This document shows, one piece after another, positions 40,764-50,368 of a stretch of 64,000 bases of DNA; within the stretch, counting starts at the first letter, position 1; each line of letters begins with the position of its first letter. Made by a program: the position numbers and the translations under genes. The stretch is from WHSW01 sp963846165. Lineage in GTDB: Bacteria; Actinomycetota; Thermoleophilia; Solirubrobacterales; 70-9. The notes below the pieces were generated by a model that was not told the DNA's origin, did not search any database, and worked only from the letters and a program-made list of their open reading frames with translations. The stretch is taken from assembly GCA_963846165.1 (NCBI GenBank), contig CAWJUU010000011.1, positions 1 through 64,000 of the forward strand, read 5' to 3'.

Positions 40764-42964
40764 GCCCTGATGACCTCCACGCGCTCGTCGCCGAAGCGCT
40801 CTCGAGCGGCGTCGATCAGCGGTCCGAGCTCGGACGCTGAGAGGTCGCCGTGGCGGCGCAGCAGCCCGAGCACCTCGCGCCGTGCCTCGGCCAGCAGCGG
40901 AGCGTCGTCGGGAAGCTCGGCGACCCGGTAGCGGGGCAGGCCGTGCTGGCGGGTGCCGAGGATCTCGCCCTCGCCGCGCAGGGTGAGGTCGACCTCGGCG
41001 AGCTCGAAGCCGTCGGCGGTGCGGGCGATCGCCTCCATCCGCCGGCGCGCGAGGTCGGACTCCGGGTCGGCGAAGAGGATGCAATGGCTCTCGTGCTCAC
41101 CACGGCCCACCCGGCCGCGGAGCTGGTGGAGCTGGGAGAGGCCGTAGCGCTCGGCGTTCTCGATCAGCATCACGGTCGCGTTCGCGACGTCGATCCCGAC
41201 CTCGATCACGGTCGTGGCGACGAGCACGTCCGTGCGCCCGGCGACGAAGGCCTCCATCGCCTCCGACTTCTCGCGCGACGACATCTGCCCGTGCAGAAGC
41301 CCGACGCTGAACTCGCGCAGCTCCCCGCAGGCGAGCCGCTCGGCCTCGGCGCTCGCGGCCTTCGCCTGCAGCTTCTCGGAGTCGGAGACGAGCGCGCAGA
41401 CAACGTAGGCCTGGCGGCCCTCGCGCAGGCGCTCGCGGATGAACTCGTAGGCGCCGGCGCGCTTTTCCTCCCCGACCACCCACGTCCTCACCGGCCGCCG
41501 CCCCGCGGGCAGCTCGCGGATCGTGGTCGCATCGAGGTCGCCGTAGGCGGTCAGCGAGAGCGTGCGCGGGATCGGGGTCGCGGTCATGTGCAACACGTGC
41601 GGCGCCGCGTCCCCGGGGCCCTTGGCGTCGAGCGCCGCGCGCTGGGCGACGCCGAACCGGTGCTGCTCGTCGACGACGCAGACGGCAAGGCTGCAGAACT
41701 CGACGTCGGGCTCGATCAGCGCATGGGTGCCGACGACGAGCCCGAGCTCGCCCGACGCAAGCCGGGCGAGCGCGTCGCGCCTCCGGGTGGCCGTCGTCGC
41801 CCCGGTGAGCAGCGCGAACGGCACGGGCTCCGCGGCAAGCAGCCGGTCGAGCGTGGCGGCGTGCTGCTCGGCGAGCGTCTCGGTCGGCGCCATCAACGCC
41901 GCCTGGTGGCCGGCTTCGAGCGCGCGCAGCATCGCGAACAGCGCGCAGACGGTCTTGCCCGAGCCCACCTCGCCCATCAGCAGCCGCTGCATCGGCTCGC
42001 CCGAGCCGAGGTCGGCGTCGATCTCGCCGAACGCGGCGAGCTGGTCGGTGGTCGGCTCGAACGGCAGCGACGCGAGCCAGCGCGCGGCCAGTCCGCCGGC
42101 CGGCCCCGCCGCGATCGCGATCCCGGGCCGCTCGTCGCGCCGCGCGCGACGGCGAGCAGCGAGCGCGACCTGATGCAGCAGCAGCTCCTCGAGCGCCAGC
42201 CGCTCGCGGGCGAGCACGGCATGCTCGGCGGCTTCGGGAAAATGGACCGCGCGAAGCGCATCCGCCTCGAGCGGAAGCCGGCGCCGCGCGCGCAACTCCG
42301 CGGGCAGCGGCTCGATCGCTAGCATGGCCGCGTCGCGGGCCTGCCAGGCCCACTCGCGCAGCCGGTTCGCGTTCAGGCGTTGCGAGGCGGGATGCACAGG
42401 AACCAGGCCGGTGGTGTGGATGCCGGTCGCATCCGTCGCGGTGCCGGCGTCGAGGACCTCGTGTGCGGCGACCTTGAACCCCTGGCGCTCGAGCGTGCCG
42501 TTGAGCAGCACCCGCGTCCCGGGCGTCAGGCGTTCGGCGAGGTAGGCCTGGTTGAACCAGGTCGCCTTCATCGGGCCGCTGGCGTCGGCGACCGCAGCCT
42601 CGAGGATGCGCAGGTTGCGGCGCCGGGTCGGCCGCACGCGGGCCGAGCGGACCTCGACCAGGACAGTCGCCTGCTCGCCGATTCGCAGGTCGGCGGTCTC
42701 GCGGATCGCGGCCCGGTCGCGGTAGCCGTGCGGAACGTGGCGGAGCAGGTCGCCGATCGTCGCGAGCCCGAGCTCGGCCGCGGCGGCGGCGAGCTTCGGC
42801 CCGGCGCCGCGCAGCGCTGTCAGCGGGGCGGCGAGCAGGCTCGGGCGCGGCAGGCTGCGGATCGGGGCAGCGCGCAGCTCGTCGCGGGTCAGCGCGGCAC
42901 CGCTGCCGACCGCCCGCGGCGGCTCGGCGGCGCCGGTCCGTTCCGCGACCGCGACCTCGCTCAT
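40760..42964 (-). CDS. recG: ATP-dependent DNA helicase RecG
   Basis: 734 residues: wedge/OB-fold N-terminal half (GDLLRHVPHGYRDRAAIR, RVLLNGTLERQGFKVAAHEV), helicase core with MGEVGSGKTVCALFAML, VVDEQHRFGVAQR (DEQH box), LHMTATPIPRTLSLTAYGDL, VATTVIEVGIDVANATVMLI and QLRGRVGRGEHESHCIL. RecG remodels stalled forks. I start at ATG 42,962-42,964; the frame is open further but that would run into the divergent RidA-like gene. It overlaps rsmD as ATGA. Confidence 0.95.
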   Translation of the reverse strand: MSEVAVAERTGAAEPPRAVGSGAALTRDELRAAPIRSLPRPSLLAAPLTALRGAGPKLAAAAAELGLATIGDLLRHVPHGYRDRAAIRETADLRIGEQATVLVEVRSARVRPTRRRNLRILEAAVADASGPMKATWFNQAYLAERLTPGTRVLLNGTLERQGFKVAAHEVLDAGTATDATGIHTTGLVPVHPASQRLNANRLREWAWQARDAAMLAIEPLPAELRARRRLPLEADALRAVHFPEAAEHAVLARERLALEELLLHQVALAARRRARRDERPGIAIAAGPAGGLAARWLASLPFEPTTDQLAAFGEIDADLGSGEPMQRLLMGEVGSGKTVCALFAMLRALEAGHQAALMAPTETLAEQHAATLDRLLAAEPVPFALLTGATTATRRRDALARLASGELGLVVGTHALIEPDVEFCSLAVCVVDEQHRFGVAQRAALDAKGPGDAAPHVLHMTATPIPRTLSLTAYGDLDATTIRELPAGRRPVRTWVVGEEKRAGAYEFIRERLREGRQAYVVCALVSDSEKLQAKAASAEAERLACGELREFSVGLLHGQMSSREKSEAMEAFVAGRTDVLVATTVIEVGIDVANATVMLIENAERYGLSQLHQLRGRVGRGEHESHCILFADPESDLARRRMEAIARTADGFELAEVDLTLRGEGEILGTRQHGLPRYRVAELPDDAPLLAEARREVLGLLRRHGDLSASELGPLIDAARERFGDERVEVIRA

Positions 42965-42991
42965 CACGAGTAAGGCTAGGCTCCCGGGTAG

Positions 42992-43468
42992 ATGGGACGG
43001 ATCTCCGACAGGCTCGCCGAGCTCGGCCTCGACCTCCCGCGCCCCTTCGCGCCGCCGCCGGGGGTCGAGTTCCCGTTCGACCTCGTCAAGGTCAGCGCTG
43101 GGCACGGGTACATCTCCGGCCACCTGCCGGTCGACGGTTCAGAGGTGCTGATGGCGGGGCGGGTCGGCGACGGGCTCGACGTCGAGCAGGGCTACGAGGC
43201 CGCGCGCCTCGTCGGGCTCTCGATCTTTGCCTCGCTCGAGGCAGAGCTCGGCGACCTCGACCGGGTCACGGGCTGGGTCAAGGCGCTCGGGCTGGTCCAG
43301 TGCGGCGCGGGCTTCGACAAGCCGCCTGCGGTCATCAACGGCTTCACCGATCTGGTGCTCGAGGTCTGGGGGCCCGAGGCCGGGCGCCACGCGCGCTCGG
43401 CGATCGGCGCCGCACAGCTCCCCTTCGACGTCCCGGTGGAGGTCGAGGCCGTCGTCGAGATCACTTAG
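42992..43468 (+). CDS. RidA/YjgF family protein
   Basis: 158 residues: FDLVKVSAGHGYISGHLPVD, VLMAGRVGDGLDVEQGYEAA, LGDLDRVTGWVKALGLVQCG and NGFTDLVLEVWGPEAGRHAR with the subunit-interface Arg, ending in a VPVEVEAVVEI strand. This is the YjgF_endoribonc subgroup of RidA-like proteins. Canonical RidA removes reactive enamine/imine intermediates, but this longer subgroup is not well characterised. Start 27 bases from the divergent recG gene; its stop overlaps the stop of the convergent GST gene. Confidence 0.85.
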   Translation: MGRISDRLAELGLDLPRPFAPPPGVEFPFDLVKVSAGHGYISGHLPVDGSEVLMAGRVGDGLDVEQGYEAARLVGLSIFASLEAELGDLDRVTGWVKALGLVQCGAGFDKPPAVINGFTDLVLEVWGPEAGRHARSAIGAAQLPFDVPVEVEAVVEIT

Positions 43469-44169
43469 GCGTCAGCGAAGACCCGCTCGACCAGCGCTCC
43501 GGCAGGCCTCCGCTCGACCTCGGGGCCGACGTCGGCCCGGTAGCAGAGCAGGGCGAGGTTCGGCGCGATCACGAAGTCGGCGGCGTTGAGGTCGGGCCGG
43601 TTGAGCACCCCGGCCTCGATCCAGGCATCGATTCGGTCGAGCATCCCGGGCACCGCGTCGAGCAACTCGCGCTCGGCCTTCGCCGTGACCATGAACTTGA
43701 GCCGGCCGACTGCGCGGCCCGCGAGCAGCCGAACGGTGTCGTTTCGCCACAGCAGCGGGCCGAGCCTGCCCGAGCCGCCCCGGCCGACGAGGCCGTCGCG
43801 GCCGTGCAGGGCGCCGGCCATGACAAGGCGCCTGGCTGTCATCTGGAGCTCGTCCTGACCCCAGCGCTCGGCCTCCTCGACGGCGGCTCGGCTCCCGGGA
43901 TCAGAGGGAAACAACGGCGGCTCGGGGTGCAGCCGATCGAGGAAGCGGGCGATCTCGGGGTTCGTCTGCACGCGCTCGCCGTCGGCGCGCAGGGCGGGGA
44001 CCGTGCGGCCCTCAAAGCCGAGCACCCGCACCGCCGGGGCATGCATCCCCGTCGGCAGGGTGACGGTCGAGTACGGCAACCGCTTGTGGTCGAGCATCAG
44101 CATCGCCGCCCGACACGCGTGCGACCCGAGGATCACGTAGAGCCGGATCGGTTCCCCGCTGCTCGCCAC
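43465..44169 (-). CDS. Glutathione S-transferase-like (thioredoxin-fold plus helical domain) protein
   Basis: 234 residues. The N-terminal part resembles a GST thioredoxin fold (IRLYVILGSHACRAAMLMLD, VRVLGFEGRTVPALRADGER, QTNPEIARFLDRLHPEPPLF) with SHAC in the catalytic-residue position; the C-terminal part is helical (LDRIDAWIEAGVLNRPDLNA, DFVIAPNLALLCY). Actinobacteria normally use mycothiol, so the thiol used is uncertain. The stop overlaps that of the RidA-like gene. GSTs of this type often have detoxification roles; the substrate is unknown. Confidence 0.78.
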   Translation of the reverse strand: MASSGEPIRLYVILGSHACRAAMLMLDHKRLPYSTVTLPTGMHAPAVRVLGFEGRTVPALRADGERVQTNPEIARFLDRLHPEPPLFPSDPGSRAAVEEAERWGQDELQMTARRLVMAGALHGRDGLVGRGGSGRLGPLLWRNDTVRLLAGRAVGRLKFMVTAKAERELLDAVPGMLDRIDAWIEAGVLNRPDLNAADFVIAPNLALLCYRADVGPEVERRPAGALVERVFADA

Positions 44170-44187
44170 GACGCCAACCTAGATCAT

Positions 44188-44937
44188 CTAGTCGCTCTCG
44201 ACCTCGATCTCCGACAGGGCCAGGGCGACCAGGGTCGGGAACGGCATCGCGCGGTTGCGCGGGCCGACTGGCCGCACCCAGCGCCGGGTCGGGAACACGA
44301 GCCCGCCGGCCTGGACGTGGTCGGCGCACATGTGGGCGGCCCGCGCCCAGCCGCCGACGACCTCCGGGGTGTAGTCGTGGCGGCGCAGGCGCAGCTCGCG
44401 GTCGTAGTAGAAGAGCTGGCGCGGTGAGTGCGTGTCGAGGTCATCGGGAAAGCGCGCCTCGAGCCGGCGCCAGGTTTCGGGGCCGCCGCCGCCCGCCGCG
44501 CGCCAGGGCTCGATCTCCCGCACCTCGACCCCCTCGCGGGCGAGCAGATTGGGCGCGTTGAGGTAGTTCCACCAGGCGTAGCCGGCGAAGTAGGCGGCGT
44601 CAAGCGCGTCCCAGCGCAGGTTGCGCCGCAGCCCGGCGCGGCCGAAGAACAGCTCGCGCGGCCGCTCGCGCGACTCGAGCACCTCGCCGTCGAGCGCCTC
44701 GATCCGGACCGCGCCGTGATCGAAGACCCCACGCCGCCCGTCGCGCGGGAACGGGGCCGCCGTGCAAACGGGGTCGCCGACCTTGGCCTCGATCCGGCCG
44801 TCGCGGAAGCCGTTGCCAGGCACCCGGGTCCGGATCAGCAGCCCGCCCGAGCGCACCCGGCCGCGGATCGTGCGCGCCTTCGCCCACCGCTCGCGGCCCC
44901 CGTGGGCCTCGAGCACCTCGTCGAGCAGCGCGGTCAC
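44188..44937 (-). CDS. Conserved hypothetical protein, 249 residues
   Basis: I recognise the pattern but not a function: LLDEVLEAHGGRERWAKART, FPRDGRRGVFDHGAVRIEAL, ESRERPRELFFGRAGLRRN, the aromatic-rich DALDAAYFAGYAWWNYLNAP, FPDDLDTHSPRQLFYYDREL, RRHDYTPEVVGGWARAAHMC and FPTRRWVRPVG. Related proteins appear in actinobacteria and proteobacteria as a beta-rich fold similar to lipoprotein-like barrels. There is no signal peptide. It is cotranscribed with the FakA-like kinase gene (15 bases apart). Confidence 0.65.
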   Translation of the reverse strand: MTALLDEVLEAHGGRERWAKARTIRGRVRSGGLLIRTRVPGNGFRDGRIEAKVGDPVCTAAPFPRDGRRGVFDHGAVRIEALDGEVLESRERPRELFFGRAGLRRNLRWDALDAAYFAGYAWWNYLNAPNLLAREGVEVREIEPWRAAGGGGPETWRRLEARFPDDLDTHSPRQLFYYDRELRLRRHDYTPEVVGGWARAAHMCADHVQAGGLVFPTRRWVRPVGPRNRAMPFPTLVALALSEIEVESD

Positions 44938-44952
44938 GCCCCTCTCCCGGCC

Positions 44953-46581
44953 CTACTGCGCCGCGATCAGCCAGGAGTAGTTCGGCGTGCCGCCTCGGTG
45001 GAGCTCGAGCTCGGCGCCGTCGGGAAGCGCCAGGTCGAGCTCGTCGAGCCCGATCGGCGCCTCGGCGCCCTCGATCACGGTCACGATCTCGGCGCCCTCG
45101 GCGAGCCGGACGACGGTCTCCAGCAGGGTCGAGCCGGCGCCACCCCAGGCGACGATCTCGTCGCCGGCAAAGCCGACCGAGTCGCCGCGGCGAAACCGGC
45201 CCTCGGCATCGTCGCGCGCCGCCGGGGCGACGGCGCCGACCCGAACGGTGGCCAGCGCCGAGTGCAGCCGGCGGCCGTTGGACTCGGCGTCGTCGGCGGG
45301 CTCGAACTCGACCAGAGCGGCCAGCGCCGCCTGCTGGGAGGTGGACTTGACCACGATCACGGGCTTGTCGGCAAGCCGCGCCGCCTCCTCGGCCGCCATC
45401 ACCACGTTGCGCGAGTTCGGCAGCAGGACGACCTCGGGAGCGGGACACGAGTCGATTCCGGCGAGCAGGTCCTTGGTCGGCGGGTTGAGCGTCGGGCCGC
45501 CGTCGACGGCGAGCGCGCCGAGCTGCTCGAACAGCGCCCGCAGGCCGTCGCCGCTGGCGACCGCGACGACCCCGGCCCGCCCGCCGCCGAGCCGCGCGCG
45601 CTGGTCGGCGACCTGCACGTGCATGTCGGCTATGTCCTCGCGCTCGACTCCGCCGGCCGCCGCGAAAAGCGCCTTGGCGGCGTCCGGGTCGTCGGTGTGG
45701 ACGTGAACCTTGAGCGTCGCCTCGTCGCCGACCACGAGCACCGAGTCGCCGAGTGCCTCGAGCCTGGGCACGAACGACTCGCCCTCGAGCCCCTCGCCGG
45801 TGACGATGAAGTTGGTGCAGAAGCGATAGCGCGAGTCGACGTGGTGGACGTCCTCGATCCGCGCCGCGGCGTAGTGCGGGATCTCGGGGACCTGGACCTG
45901 CTCGCCGGCGAGCCCGGAGACCAGGCCTCGGATGATCACCACGAGGCCGAGCGCGCCGGCATCGACGACGCCGGCCTCGGCGAGGACGTCGAGCTGCTCG
46001 GGCGTGTGGCGGACGGCCTCCTCGCCGGCAAAGAGCGCGGTCGCGAGCATCTCTGCGAGCAGCGCGTTCTGCTCGACATCGGTCGCGTCGGGGTCGAGCC
46101 GGTTGCGAAGCCAATGCGTCCGTCGCTCGGTGACCGCATCGGCCATCACCCGGATCACGGTCAGCATCGTGCCCTCCGCGGGTTCGCGCACCGACGCATA
46201 TGCGGCGTCGCTGGCGTTGCGCAGCGCCGCCTCGATCAGCTCCGGGTCGATCAGCCGCCCCGGGGGAGTCGCGACCGTTTCGGCCAGCCCGCGGACGATC
46301 TGGCTCAGGATCACGCCCGAGTTGCCGCGCGCTCCCATCAGCGCTGCGCGAGCGACGGCGCGGACGATCTCGGGCCGGGCGGGGTCGCCATCGCCCTCGC
46401 GCTCGAGCCGGTCGAGCTCATCGAGCACGTAACGCATCGTCAGCGCCATGTTGTCGCCGGTGTCGCCGTCGGCGACCGGGAACACGTTGAGATCGTTGAT
46501 CTCGTGTCGCCGCGCCTCGAGATGCGTCAGCGCAACGCCGACGATCTGGCGGAAGCGATGGATCGAGGGGTCGGCGGCCAC
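44953..46581 (-). CDS. DAK2-domain fatty acid kinase-like protein (FakA type)
   Basis: 542 residues: N-terminal Dak kinase domain with NDLNVFPVADGDTGDNMALT and ALMGARGNSGVILSQIVRGL, then the middle domain (HVDSRYRFCTNFIVTGEGLE, LKVHVHTDDPDAAKALF) and a C-terminal domain (VVLLPNSRNVVMAAEEAARL). FakA with a FakB phosphorylates fatty acids for incorporation into lipids; a FakB is not in this window. In actinobacteria it lies between rpmB and recG as here. ATG at 46,579-46,581. Confidence 0.9.
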   Translation of the reverse strand: MAADPSIHRFRQIVGVALTHLEARRHEINDLNVFPVADGDTGDNMALTMRYVLDELDRLEREGDGDPARPEIVRAVARAALMGARGNSGVILSQIVRGLAETVATPPGRLIDPELIEAALRNASDAAYASVREPAEGTMLTVIRVMADAVTERRTHWLRNRLDPDATDVEQNALLAEMLATALFAGEEAVRHTPEQLDVLAEAGVVDAGALGLVVIIRGLVSGLAGEQVQVPEIPHYAAARIEDVHHVDSRYRFCTNFIVTGEGLEGESFVPRLEALGDSVLVVGDEATLKVHVHTDDPDAAKALFAAAGGVEREDIADMHVQVADQRARLGGGRAGVVAVASGDGLRALFEQLGALAVDGGPTLNPPTKDLLAGIDSCPAPEVVLLPNSRNVVMAAEEAARLADKPVIVVKSTSQQAALAALVEFEPADDAESNGRRLHSALATVRVGAVAPAARDDAEGRFRRGDSVGFAGDEIVAWGGAGSTLLETVVRLAEGAEIVTVIEGAEAPIGLDELDLALPDGAELELHRGGTPNYSWLIAAQ

Positions 46582-46624
46582 GACGGCGCAGAGCGTAGCC
46601 CGAGTGCCGCCCGGCTGGAGTTGT

Positions 46625-46816
46625 TCAGGCGTGCTTTTTGACCCGGTTGGACTTCAGGCAGCGCGTGCAGACGTAGACGCGCCGCGGACGGCCGCCGTCA
46701 TCGATCCGGACCTTCTGCAGGTTCGGGTCGAAGCGGCGCCGCGTGGCGACCATCGAGTGGCTGCGGGAGTTCCCGAACGCGGGGCCCTTGCCGCAGCTGA
46801 AACAGACCTTGGCCAT
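46625..46816 (-). CDS. rpmB: Ribosomal protein L28 (zinc form)
   Basis: 63 residues: MAKVCFSCGKGPAFGNSRSH, RRRFDPNLQKVRI and YVCTRCLKSNRVKK, with two CxxC pairs as in the zinc-binding L28 isoform. It belongs to the large subunit. ATG at 46,814-46,816; the FakA-like kinase follows 43 bases later in the same direction. Bacteria with zinc-starvation responses keep a second Cys-less L28; none is visible here. Confidence 0.95.
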   Translation of the reverse strand: MAKVCFSCGKGPAFGNSRSHSMVATRRRFDPNLQKVRIDDGGRPRRVYVCTRCLKSNRVKKHA

Positions 46817-46846
46817 CGGACGCAGGATGGTAGCGACCGGAGTCGG

Positions 46847-47275
46847 CTACACGCTCGAGCGCAGCGCCGCCATCCGCAGCACCGCGAGCGCCGCGTTGCG
46901 GCCCTGGTCGCGCTTGTCTCCCCCGGCTCGGGCCTCGGCCTGCTCGCGGGTGTCGCAGGTGATGACGCCGAACGCGCACGGCACGCCGGTGCGAAGCTGG
47001 ACATCCTGGATCCCGCGCGCCGCCTCGCCGCAGACGAAGTCGTAGTGATCGGTCTCGCCGCGGATGACGACGCCGAGACAGGCGACGCCGTCGAAGCGGC
47101 CCGACTCCGCGCACCACTTCGCCGCCAGCGGCAGCTCGAAGGCGCCCGGGACCTCGTGGGCGTGCACGGAGGCCGGGCTGACGTCGTGCTCGGCGAACGC
47201 CTCGGTGGCGCCGTTGACGAGCCGCTCGGCGAGGTCCTCGTAGAAGGTCGCGACGACGATCGCGAACTCAGGCAT
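46847..47275 (-). CDS. ribH: 6,7-dimethyl-8-ribityllumazine synthase
   Basis: 142 residues: FAIVVATFYEDLAERLVNGA, VPGAFELPLAAKWCAESGRF (AFELP motif), CLGVVIRGETDHYDFVCGEA and VPCAFGVITCDTREQA. It joins ArP and dihydroxybutanone phosphate to lumazine in riboflavin synthesis, usually as a 60-mer. The ATG overlaps the end of ribBA by eight bases. The C-terminus is slightly shorter than average but holds the expected helix. Confidence 0.95.
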   Translation of the reverse strand: MPEFAIVVATFYEDLAERLVNGATEAFAEHDVSPASVHAHEVPGAFELPLAAKWCAESGRFDGVACLGVVIRGETDHYDFVCGEAARGIQDVQLRTGVPCAFGVITCDTREQAEARAGGDKRDQGRNAALAVLRMAALRSSV

Positions 47276-48555
47276 CGTGTTCGTCGTCGCGCTCGTGCTC
47301 GTCGTGGAGCAGCTCCTCGTCGAACGGAAGGCCCTGGTGGTGGAGGACGTGGCCGAGCTTGTCGCGCTTCGCGTTCAGGTAGTCCTCGTTGTGGGGGTTG
47401 GGCACCGACTGGATCGGGACCTGCTCGGCGACCGAGAGCCCGTAGCCCTCGAGGCCGTGGATCTTCTTCGGGTTGTTGGTCAGGATCCGGATGCTGGTCA
47501 GCCCGAGGTCGACCAGGATCTGGGCGCCGATCCCGTAGTCGCGCAGGTCGGCGGGCAGGCCCAGCCTCAGGTTGGCGTCGACGGTGTCGAGCCCGTCCTC
47601 CTGGAGCCTGTAGGCGCGCAGCTTGTTCAGCAGCCCGATCCCGCGCCCCTCCTGGGAGAGGTAGAGGAGCACGCCGCGGGCCTCGCGCTCGATCATCGCC
47701 ATCGCCGCCTCGAGCTGCTCGCCGCAGTCGCAGCGCAGGGAGTGGAATACGTCGCCCGTCAGGCACTCGGAGTGAACCCGGACGAGCACGTCCTCGGCGC
47801 CGGCGACCTCGCCCTTGACCATCGCCACGTGGTGCTTGTCGTCGAGCAGCGCCCGGTAGCCGACCGCCGTGAACTCGCCGAACGCGGTCGGGAGCTTGGT
47901 CGCGACGACTCGCTCGACCAGCCGCTCGGTGCGCCGGCGATAAGCGATCAGGTCGGCGACCGTGATCATCTTCAGGTCGTGGCGCTCGCAGTAGGGGACC
48001 AGGTCCGGCACCCTGGCCATCGTCCCGTCGTCGTTCATGATCTCGCAGATCACCCCGGCCGGATTGAGGCCGGCGAGCCGGGCAAGGTCGACCGCCGCCT
48101 CGGTCTGCCCGGCGCGCTCGAGCACGCCGCCGTCCTTGGCCTTGAGCGGGAACACGTGGCCCGGCTGGACCAGGTCGGTCGGGTCGCGAGCGGGAATCGA
48201 TCGCGACCTGGATCGTGTGCGCGCGGTCGGCCGCCGAGATCCCCGTGGTGACCCCGTGGCGGGCCTCGACCGAGACCGTGAACGCGGTCTGCAACGGCGC
48301 CTCGTTCTTCGCCGCCATCAGGTTCAGGTCGAGCTCGTCGCAGCGCTCCGAGGTCAGCGAGAGGCAGATCAGCCCACGGCCCTCCTTGGCCATGAAGTTG
48401 ATCGCCTCGGGCGTCGCGAACTGTGCCGCAAGCGTCAGGTCGCCCTCGTTCTCACGGGTCTCGTCGTCGCAGACGACGACCATGCGGCCGCGCCGGATCT
48501 CCTCGAGGGCTTCCTCGACCGTGGCGAACGGCGTTTGTGTGGCGGCCTCGGACAT
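47268..48555 (-). CDS. ribBA: Bifunctional DHBP synthase/GTP cyclohydrolase II, one frameshift
   Basis: RibB half: VEEALEEIRRGRMVVVCDDE, ENEGDLTLAAQFATPEAINF, RHGVTTGISAADRAHTIQVA. RibA half: VHSECLTGDVFHSLRCDCGE (zinc Cys), LLYLSQEGRGIGLLNKLRAY, LGLTSIRILTNNPKK. The frame breaks between the two at about 48,195: reading ATCGAT followed by CCCGCTCGCGAC instead of TCCCGCTCGC restores PxxDLVQPGH, so one extra T is present. It makes two riboflavin precursors. ATG at 48,553-48,555 overlaps the ribE stop (TGATG). Confidence 0.9.
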
Positions 48556-49159
48556 CAACTGCTCCCTTGGTCGGTGAAGGGTAGAAGGCGCTCGACGTAG
48601 CGGGCCACGACGTCGAGCTCGACGTTGATCCGGGTCCCCCCGGCGGCGTCGCCGAGCGTCGTGCGATCGAGCGTCTCGGGGATCAGCGAGACCTCGACAG
48701 CAGTCGCCGTCGAGCGCCGGCGATCGTCAGGCTGACGCCCGCGAGCGTGATCGAGCCATGCTCGACCGCGTATCGCTCGAGGCCGTCCGGCAGGCGCAGG
48801 CGAAGTCGCCTCGCGATCCCGTCGTCCGCCGTCGAGACGACCTCCGCGACACCGTCGACGTGGCCCTGGACGATGTGGCCGCCGAGCGCATCGCCCGCCC
48901 TCAGCGCCGGCTCGAGGTTGACCCGGGCCCCGGGCTCGAGCTCGCCGAGCGTGGTCACGGACAGCGTCTGGTTCATGACGTCGGCAGCGAAGTGCCCGTC
49001 CGCGGCCTCCGCCGCGGTCAGGCAGGCGCCGCTGACCGAGATCGAGTCCCCGGCGCGCAGCTCGCCGGCGAGCTGCGACCGAACCCGCACCCTGGCGCCG
49101 GCGCCGTCGCGATCGACCGCGACCACCTCGCCGATGTCTTTGACCAGTCCGGTGAACAT
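48555..49159 (-). CDS. ribE: Riboflavin synthase alpha subunit, two frameshifts near the 3' end
   Basis: Start MFTGLVKDIGEVVAVDRDGA, ISVSGACLTAAEAADGHFAA, DVMNQTLSVTTLGELEPGAR, and the second lumazine-synthase-like repeat ALGGHIVQGHVDGVAEVVST, with YAVEHGSITLAGVSLTIA. After that, two single-base insertions near 48,711 and 48,698 break the frame; correcting them gives VEVSLIPETLDRTTLGDA and a normal end. About 200 residues, as usual. It converts lumazine to riboflavin. Start and stop overlap ribD and ribBA as TGATG. Confidence 0.88.
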
Positions 49160-50291
49160 CACCACTCGCGCAGCCGGGCGCGGACCAGCATGTCGTCTCC
49201 GGAGCGCTGCCATTCGGTCGCCAGCGGCCGCTGGGCGGCCGCGACCGCCTCGGCGCGATCGCCGACCAGCAGCGGCCGGCCTCCGCCGAACAGCACCGGG
49301 GCGATGAACAGGCGCAGCTCGTCGACCTCGCCGGCGGCGGCGAACGACGCCCGCCAGCTCGGCGCCGCCCTCGAGCAGCAGCGAGGTGATCCCGCGCTCG
49401 CCGAGCGCCGCCAGCGCCTGCGCGATCCCGCGCTCGCGGTCAGCGGCGACCTCGATCACCTCCGCCCCGGCCTCACCCAGCGCGGCGAGCCGCTCGGCGT
49501 CGGCGCCGGGCGCGACGACGACGTACAACGGGGCCTGGTCGAGCGAGCCGACCAGCTTCGAGTCGAGCGGCAGCCTGGCGCCGGCAGTCGAACACCACCC
49601 GGGCGGGCTGACGCGGCGCGGCCCGGTCGAGGTCGCGCGCGGTCAGCAGCGGGTCGTCGGCGAGCGCCGTGCCGATCCCGACCGCGACCGCGTCGGACTC
49701 GGCCCGCCAGCGGTGCACGAGGGCGCGGCTCTCGGGCCCGGAGATCCACTTCGAGTCGCCGGACGCGGTCGCGGTGAAGCCGTCGAGGCTGAGCGCCGAC
49801 TTGAGCACGACCAGCGGCCGGCCGGTGCGGGCGTGCTTGCGGAACGGCTGGTTCTGGAGCCGCGCCGCCGCCGCCTCGGCGCCCTCGGCAAAGACGACCT
49901 CGACGCCCTCGTCGCGCAGGATCCCGGGCCCGCGGCCGCTCGCCTTCTCGCTCGGGTCGTCGGAGGCGATCACGACGCGGGCGATCCCGGCGGCGAGGAT
50001 CGCGTCGGTGCAGGGCGGCTGGCGGCCGTGGTGCGCGCAGGGCTCGAGCGAGACGTAGATCGTCGCGCCCGCCGGCTCGTGCGCCGCCGGGCGCGGCAGT
50101 CCGCGAGCGCGGCGACCTCGGCGTGCTTGCCGCCGAGCTCGGCGTGATGTCCCTCGCCGATCAGCTCGCCGTCGCGCGACGATGACCGCGCCGACGAGCG
50201 GGTTCGGGCTCACCCTGCCGCGGCCGCGATCGGCGAGCTCCAGCGCGCGCCGGAGATGGTCACGATCGGCGTCTGTGGCGACGAACGTCAT
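49159..50291 (-). CDS. ribD: Bifunctional riboflavin deaminase/reductase RibD, several frameshifts
   Basis: Pieces in all three frames form one RibD: start FVATDADRDHLRRALELADR, VSPNPLVGAVIV, the zinc deaminase motif YVSLEPCAHHGRQPPCTDAI, then reductase parts (KSALSLDGFTATASGDSKWI, VGIGTALADDPLLTARDLD), ERGITSLLLEGGAELAG and LVRARLREW at the end. At least four single-base indels are needed. The enzyme deaminates and reduces the pyrimidine intermediate of riboflavin synthesis. ATG at 50,289-50,291; the stop overlaps ribE as TGATG, which argues the gene is real and intact in the organism. Confidence 0.85.
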
Positions 50292-50307
50292 CGGCGGATC
50301 GCTCCCG

Positions 50308-50325
50308 ATTGACTGGTCAGTCAAT
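50308..50325. promoter_or_regulatory. 8-bp inverted repeat, possible operator between ribD and antiporter
   Basis: ATTGACTG and CAGTCAAT are separated by two bases (GT), a symmetric site of the size bound by dimeric repressors such as TetR-family proteins. It lies 16 bases upstream of the ribD start and about 43 upstream of the antiporter start, so it could control both. No FMN riboswitch fits in the 77-base gap. Confidence 0.55.
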
Positions 50326-50368
50326 CTACTGTACTCCCCCGTTGTCCGCACCCGCGTAGATTCGCGCC

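Noticed and set aside
40850..42322. A 490-codon plus-strand open frame across recG
   Set aside because: Shadow of recG; no conserved domain and no ribosome site.
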